Below are positions 60,132 through 64,000 of a stretch of 64,000 bases of DNA, piece after piece. The stretch comes from Rhodobacteraceae bacterium LNNU 3342. GTDB lineage: Bacteria > Pseudomonadota > Alphaproteobacteria > Rhodobacterales > Rhodobacteraceae. The notes beneath the pieces are model-generated. The model searched no databases. It was given only the letters and a program-made list of their open reading frames with translations, and had not been told where the DNA came from. Both the position numbers and the translations under genes were made by a program. Numbering within the stretch: the first letter of the stretch is position 1; the number at the start of each line of letters is the position of its first letter. Location: the NCBI GenBank assembly GCA_008711135.1, contig VUAW01000003.1, positions 1 through 64,000 of the forward strand, read 5' to 3'.

Positions 60132-61298
60132 TCATGGGGAAAGCGCGGATTTTTCCGGGCCGAAGTAATCGGCCAACAGCCGGCCGTAAATGGCCTTGAG
60201 CTGCTCGATCTGTTCGACCGGGACGTTTTCATCCACCTGATGCATGGTCCGCCCGACCAGCCCGAATTCCACCACCGGGCAGTGATCCTTTATGAACCGC
60301 GCGTCCGAGGTTCCGCCGGTTGTCGACAGTTCGGGCGTCACCCCGACAACCGCCCTGACGGCCCCGGCAACGAGGTCGGACAGCGGCCCCGGAGGGGTCA
60401 GGAAGCTTTCCCCCGACACCTTGATGCGCAGGTCAAAGCTGATGCCGGTTTCACCCGTTACCTGGTCAGCCATCTGCCACAACCACTCCGACAGGCTTTC
60501 GCTGCTATGCGCGTCGTTGAAGCGGATGTTGACCGTCGCCTGCGCTTCGGCGGGAATGACGTTGTTGGCAGGGTTGCCGGTGTCGATGGTGGTGATCGCA
60601 AGCGTCGAGGGATCGAAATGCTCTGTCCCCTGGTCCAGCTCGTGTCGCGCCAGCCGGTCCATCAGCCGCACCATCGCGTTCAGCGGGTTCTTTGCCCGGT
60701 GGGGATAGGCGGTATGGCCCTGAACCCCGCGGGCGGTGACATAGGCCGTCATCGATCCCCGCCGGCCGATCTTCATCATCTCGCCCATGCGCGTGGGGCA
60801 GGTGGGTTCGCCCACGATGCAGTGGGACATGGCCTCGCCCTCGGCCCGCATCCAGTCCAGCAGGGCCACGGTGCCGTGACGCGCCTCGCCTTCCTCGTCG
60901 CCGGTGATGGTCAGGATCACCGCGCCCTTGGGCGGCGTGTTCGTGACAAAGTCGATCGCTGCCGCGACAAAGGCCGCCACGCCGGACTTCATGTCGGTGG
61001 CCCCGCGGCCATAAAGGATCCCGTCGTGGATCTCGGCCCCGAAGGGATCCATGGACCAGGCCGCGGCGGCGCCTACCGGCACCACATCCGTGTGCCCGTT
61101 GAAGCCGAAGCTGCGCGGATGGCCCTTTTCGCCCCAACGCGCGAACAGGTTGGCGATCCCGCCCCGGTCAACCCGGGTGCATTCGAACCCCGCGTTCCCC
61201 AGCAGCTTTTCCAGAAGCACCAGCGCGCCCCCTTCGGCCGGCGTGACAGAGGGGCAGCGGACAAGTTCCGCGGTCAACGTAACGGGATCGACAGTCAT
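60132..61298 (-). CDS. dapE: Succinyl-diaminopimelate desuccinylase
   Basis: A 388-residue M20 metallohydrolase of lysine and peptidoglycan synthesis. [13 protein letters not shown] holds a zinc His, [20 protein letters not shown] an Asp ligand, and [13 protein letters not shown] the catalytic and zinc Glu; [20 protein letters not shown] holds the last His. It follows the 111-residue protein gene by 6 bp. Confidence 0.95.
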   Translation of the reverse strand: MTVDPVTLTAELVRCPSVTPAEGGALVLLEKLLGNAGFECTRVDRGGIANLFARWGEKGHPRSFGFNGHTDVVPVGAAAAWSMDPFGAEIHDGILYGRGATDMKSGVAAFVAAAIDFVTNTPPKGAVILTITGDEEGEARHGTVALLDWMRAEGEAMSHCIVGEPTCPTRMGEMMKIGRRGSMTAYVTARGVQGHTAYPHRAKNPLNAMVRLMDRLARHELDQGTEHFDPSTLAITTIDTGNPANNVIPAEAQATVNIRFNDAHSSESLSEWLWQMADQVTGETGISFDLRIKVSGESFLTPPGPLSDLVAGAVRAVVGVTPELSTTGGTSDARFIKDHCPVVEFGLVGRTMHQVDENVPVEQIEQLKAIYGRLLADYFGPEKSALSP

Positions 61299-61304
61299 GG
61301 GTCC

Positions 61305-61640
61305 TCAGTCGAAGAAGGGGGTCATCTGGGCCACAATGACCGAGTTTTCCTCTAGCGCGCGCTGCATCAGCGCCTGCTCCTCGGCGTCGATCTCTTCGCC
61401 GGCGGCAAGGCGTTCGTCCAGCGTGCCATAGCCGGTCACGTCCAGCGGCGCGAGTTCGGCCTGTTTCAGGATCGCGACGGTTTCCCGCACGGCCTCGGCC
61501 TCATCCACACCGCTGGCATAGCACATGAGCGCGGCCCCGGTCGCCTTGTCGGGCAGGCCGTCGTCCTTCTTACGGCCGACCTCCACCACCAGGGTATAGA
61601 CCTGCTGCGGCCGCTTTGGCTTGGGGGCGTCGCTTTCCAT
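61305..61640 (-). CDS. Conserved hypothetical protein between dapD and dapE
   Basis: A 111-residue acidic protein, [20 protein letters not shown], whose ATG overlaps the dapD stop (TGATG) and whose stop is 6 bp before dapE. It contains DDGLPDKATGAALMCYASGV and VTGYGTLDERLAAGEEI. The tight coupling suggests it belongs to the dap operon. I do not recognise a named domain. Confidence 0.75.
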   Translation of the reverse strand: MESDAPKPKRPQQVYTLVVEVGRKKDDGLPDKATGAALMCYASGVDEAEAVRETVAILKQAELAPLDVTGYGTLDERLAAGEEIDAEEQALMQRALEENSVIVAQMTPFFD

Positions 61641-62467
61641 CAGTCGCGCAGCAGTTCGTTGATCGAGGTCTTGGAGCGGGTCTTCGCGTCCACCTTCTTG
61701 ACGATCACGGCACAGTAAAGGTGCACGCCGCCCTTGGACGGCATCGAGCCCGCCACGACCACGGAACCTGCCGGAACCTCGCCGTACATCACCTCGCCGG
61801 TTTCGCGGTCGAGGATCTTGGTGGACTGGCCGATGAACACGCCCATGCCCAGCACTGATCCTTCGCGCACGATCACGCCTTCAACCACCTCGGACCGGGC
61901 GCCGATGAAGCAGTTGTCCTCGATGATCGTGGGGCCGGCCTGCATGGGTTCCAGCACGCCGCCGATGCCAACGCCGCCTGACAGGTGCACGTTCTTGCCG
62001 ATCTGCGCGCAGGACCCGACCGTGGCCCAGGTGTCTACCATCGTGCCACTGTCCACATAGGCGCCAAGGTTCACGAAGGAGGGCATCAGCACCACGCCCG
62101 GCGCGACATAGGCCGACCGGCGCACCACGCAGTTCGGCACGGCGCGGAAGCCCGCGGCCTTCCATTCGGCGCTACCCCAGCCCTTGAACTTGCTGTCGAC
62201 CTTGTCCCACCAGGTGCCGCCCTGCGGCCCGCCTTCGTGCGGCTCCATGTCCTTGAGCCGGAAGCCCAGCAGCACGGCCTTCTTGGCCCACTGGTTCACG
62301 TGCCAGCTGCCATCTGCCTGCCGTTCAGCCACGCGCAGCGTACCCTTGTCCAGCGCCTCGAGCGTCGCCTCCACGGCGTCGCGGGCCTCGCCGGTGGTGG
62401 CGGGGGTAATGCCGTCGCGCGCCTCCCAGGCGGCTTCGATCGCGGTTTCAAGGGCGGCGTTCGACAT
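61640..62467 (-). CDS. dapD: 2,3,4,5-tetrahydropyridine-2,6-dicarboxylate N-succinyltransferase
   Basis: A 275-residue left-handed beta-helix succinyltransferase of the lysine pathway. [60 protein letters not shown] and [17 protein letters not shown] are the hexapeptide repeats. It is the first gene of the dapD-dapE-rnr direction. Confidence 0.96.
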   Translation of the reverse strand: MSNAALETAIEAAWEARDGITPATTGEARDAVEATLEALDKGTLRVAERQADGSWHVNQWAKKAVLLGFRLKDMEPHEGGPQGGTWWDKVDSKFKGWGSAEWKAAGFRAVPNCVVRRSAYVAPGVVLMPSFVNLGAYVDSGTMVDTWATVGSCAQIGKNVHLSGGVGIGGVLEPMQAGPTIIEDNCFIGARSEVVEGVIVREGSVLGMGVFIGQSTKILDRETGEVMYGEVPAGSVVVAGSMPSKGGVHLYCAVIVKKVDAKTRSKTSINELLRD

Positions 62468-62594
62468 GGGGTTCTCCGGTCACCAATTCCTGACGTTGGA
62501 ACGGCTATAGACGAGCGGCAGGGCCCGCGCAACGCCGCCGGGCTGGCGCGGGGCAGCCTGCGCCACTAGGTTCAAGGGAAAGAAGGAGCGACGC

Positions 62595-63440
62595 ATGACA
62601 AAACACGGCCGGAACCACCCGCTGCGCGATTCCAACCAGGATGTCGCTGCGGCCCAGCATCGCCCTGAAACACCGCAAGCATTGTCCCCGGCCTATCGGC
62701 TGGCCTTCGACGACCGGGACTTCCTGACCCGGCCGGAAACACGGGCCGTCCGCCTGCAGCTGGAGTTGTTGAAGCCCGAACTGCTGATGTCCGAACGGGG
62801 CATCACCTCGACCATCGTGCTGTTCGGCGGCGCGCGCATCCCGGACCCGGCCCAGCGCGCCACGGCTCGTACGGAAACGCTGGCTGAACTGTCGCGGTAC
62901 TACGATGAAGCGCGCAGCTTTGCCCGCATCATGACCGAACGCAGCCTGGCCAGCGCGGGGCGGGAAAACGTCGTCGTCACCGGCGGCGGCCCCGGCGTGA
63001 TGGAGGCCGGCAACCGCGGCGCCCAGGAGGCTGGCGGCGTGTCCATCGGGCTCAACATCGTGCTGCCGCATGAACAGGAGCCCAACCACTATGTAACACC
63101 GGACCTGTGCTTCAATTTCCACTACTTCGCAGTCCGCAAGATGCATTTCCTGATGCGCGCCCGGGCGATTGCGGTGTTCCCTGGTGGCTTCGGCACCCTG
63201 GATGAGTTGTTCGAGGCACTGACCCTGATCCAGACCAAGCGGATGCGCCCCCTTCCCTTCCTGCTGTTCGGCGAATCCTTTTGGCGCCGCATCATCAACT
63301 GGGAGGCATTGGCCGAGGCCGGAACCATATCCGAGGAAGACCTGTCGCTGTTCCGTTTTGTTGAAACCGCCGAGGAAGCGGTATCCGCCATCGACAGCTG
63401 GGTCGAACCCTCACCCCCCGGCGGGCCGATGCCGACCTGA
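62595..63440 (+). CDS. LOG-family protein (TIGR00730-type)
   Basis: A 281-residue Rossmann-fold protein. The signature motifs GGGPGVMEAGNRGAQEAGG and FPGGFGTLDELFEALTL (PGGxGTxxE) identify the LOG/lysine-decarboxylase-like family, which hydrolyses nucleoside 5'-monophosphates (cytokinin-like) to base and ribose phosphate. The N-terminal 60 residues are an extra segment seen in longer bacterial members. Confidence 0.9.
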   Translation: MTKHGRNHPLRDSNQDVAAAQHRPETPQALSPAYRLAFDDRDFLTRPETRAVRLQLELLKPELLMSERGITSTIVLFGGARIPDPAQRATARTETLAELSRYYDEARSFARIMTERSLASAGRENVVVTGGGPGVMEAGNRGAQEAGGVSIGLNIVLPHEQEPNHYVTPDLCFNFHYFAVRKMHFLMRARAIAVFPGGFGTLDELFEALTLIQTKRMRPLPFLLFGESFWRRIINWEALAEAGTISEEDLSLFRFVETAEEAVSAIDSWVEPSPPGGPMPT

Positions 63441-63444
63441 TTTC

Positions 63445-63459
63445 TGACTCAAATAATCA
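63445..63459 (+). promoter_or_regulatory. Iron-Rhodo-box (TGA-N9-TCA) upstream of hemP
   Basis: TGACTCAAATAATCA fits the TGA-N9-TCA iron-responsive motif described for Rhodobacterales. It lies 93 bp before the small gene that is coupled to hemP, in an AT-rich promoter-like stretch, so iron limitation probably induces this unit. Confidence 0.6.
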
Positions 63460-63551
63460 GGATTGACTCCAGCAACTCTTTTTGTCAGCTTTGCCATAGA
63501 AGCCGAGCCAACCCGCCGGGTGAGCCAGTGCGCAGCGACAGGAGAGACAGG

Positions 63552-63713
63552 ATGACCGCATCAATGCCGACCCGCGTGCCGCCCATCCGTGCGGCGCGCG
63601 CCCTTCCCGAACCGGGACTCTGCCGGCTCGTGCTTATGCAGGCGATGCTTGACGGCACTTGGGCTGAGGCCCGGATTGAACAGCTTCTTGACCGGATTGG
63701 AGCGAAGGCATGA
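63552..63713 (+). CDS. Small protein coupled to hemP
   Basis: A 53-residue frame, MTASMPTRVPPIRAARALPE ending IEQLLDRIGAKA, with GGAGAGACAGG before the ATG. Its stop overlaps the hemP ATG (ATGA), so it is translated and couples hemP. No family recognised. Confidence 0.6.
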   Translation: MTASMPTRVPPIRAARALPEPGLCRLVLMQAMLDGTWAEARIEQLLDRIGAKA

Positions 63714-63877
63714 ACATGATCGTCACCACCCCCCGGATGGGACAGCCGGTTTCATCCCTGCCGCTGCATGACGCCACCGACCTGACGGCGGGCGGCATCC
63801 AGGCGCAGATCCGGCTGAACGACCAAGTTTATACCCTGCGCATCACGAAGGCGGGCAAGCTGATCCTCACCAAGTGA
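63710..63877 (+). CDS. hemP: Hemin uptake protein HemP
   Basis: A 55-residue protein, MNMIVTTPRMGQPVSS, whose C-terminus IRLNDQVYTLRITKAGKLIL followed by TK is the HemP family signature. HemP supports heme uptake, in some bacteria by activating the TonB-dependent heme receptor gene. It is downstream of an Iron-Rhodo-box; heme transport genes would be expected nearby. Confidence 0.88.
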   Translation: MNMIVTTPRMGQPVSSLPLHDATDLTAGGIQAQIRLNDQVYTLRITKAGKLILTK

Positions 63878-63887
63878 GGGCTTGGGG

Positions 63888-64000
63888 GCATCCTGCGCCG
63901 GGCCATAGTCGAACTGGGGTGAAGACCTTTCCAATTCACGCAGCGAACCGGACAGGAACGCCCCCCAAACCACATGAGCGAAGATCATCAGCAGGTTCCG
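63888..64000 (-). other. Possible C-terminal end of a minus-strand membrane protein (partial)
   Basis: From the right edge the minus strand reads NLLMIFAHVVWGAFLSGSLR and ELERSSPQFDYGPAQDAPKP, which could be the end of a membrane protein, but the frame stays open into hemP antisense, so the true end is unclear. Confidence 0.25.

Noticed and set aside
58670-60199. A 509-codon plus-strand frame antisense to rnr
   Set aside because: RNase R is certain on the minus strand, and the mirrored product is His/Gly/Arg-rich without motifs.

Overview
The window looks like a chromosome segment from a high-GC alphaproteobacterium, most probably order Rhodobacterales (Rhodobacter/Paracoccus-like). This rests on the gene orders rlmH-gpmI-envC-ctpA-rppH and dapD-dapE-rnr, a hemP gene behind an Iron-Rhodo-box (TGA-N9-TCA), and frequent ATGA/TGATG gene overlaps. 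No organism name can be read directly from the sequence.

Bases 1-29,644 are accessory DNA. After the start of an imuA gene (minus strand) lies a broken GIY-YIG gene and then a tightly overlapping minus-strand defence operon. In transcription order this is a WYL-domain regulator, a SNF2-type helicase, a DUF4391 protein, a type III-like Mod methyltransferase, an AlbA_2/HATPase protein, a type III-like Res helicase-nuclease and the GIY-YIG remnant. A frameshifted tyrosine integrase abuts its upstream end. A DUF262-HNH (GmrSD-like) nuclease gene and two paralogous metallophosphoesterases follow. Bases ~17,965-23,093 are an IS3-family element containing two younger insertions, an IS407-group IS3 element (4-bp TSD) and an IS21 element (6-bp TSD). 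Removing both restores an intact 326-codon orfB. Next come a frameshifted small gene, a membrane-anchored orphan, an IS256 fossil and an IS5-family element. Last is a minus-strand cassette (small protein, Lon-like AAA+ ATPase, small membrane protein), then an intact tyrosine integrase beside a tRNA-Ser 3' fragment at 29,585-29,644, which I read as one attachment site of an integrated island.

Bases 29,645-64,000 are mostly ordinary chromosome. They hold a secreted beta-helix/DUF4082 protein, 3-methyladenine glycosylase, LhgO and the homogentisate module (hmgA-fahA divergent from maiA-marR, with twin palindromes between). Then come a rhodanese, an Na+/H+ antiporter, a bestrophin, a Nudix protein, two DMT exporters, a HAD hydrolase and tRNA-Pro(CGG). 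The rest is the leucine genes (leuC, leuD, an EEP protein, leuB), rsfS-rlmH-gpmI-envC-ctpA-rppH, an MltB-like lipoprotein, rnr, dapE/dapD, a LOG-family protein and iron-regulated hemP.

The most interesting candidates for new biology are the overlapping WYL-controlled SNF2/DUF4391/Mod/AlbA_2/Res operon and the coupled AAA+ ATPase/membrane-protein cassette beside the integrase.
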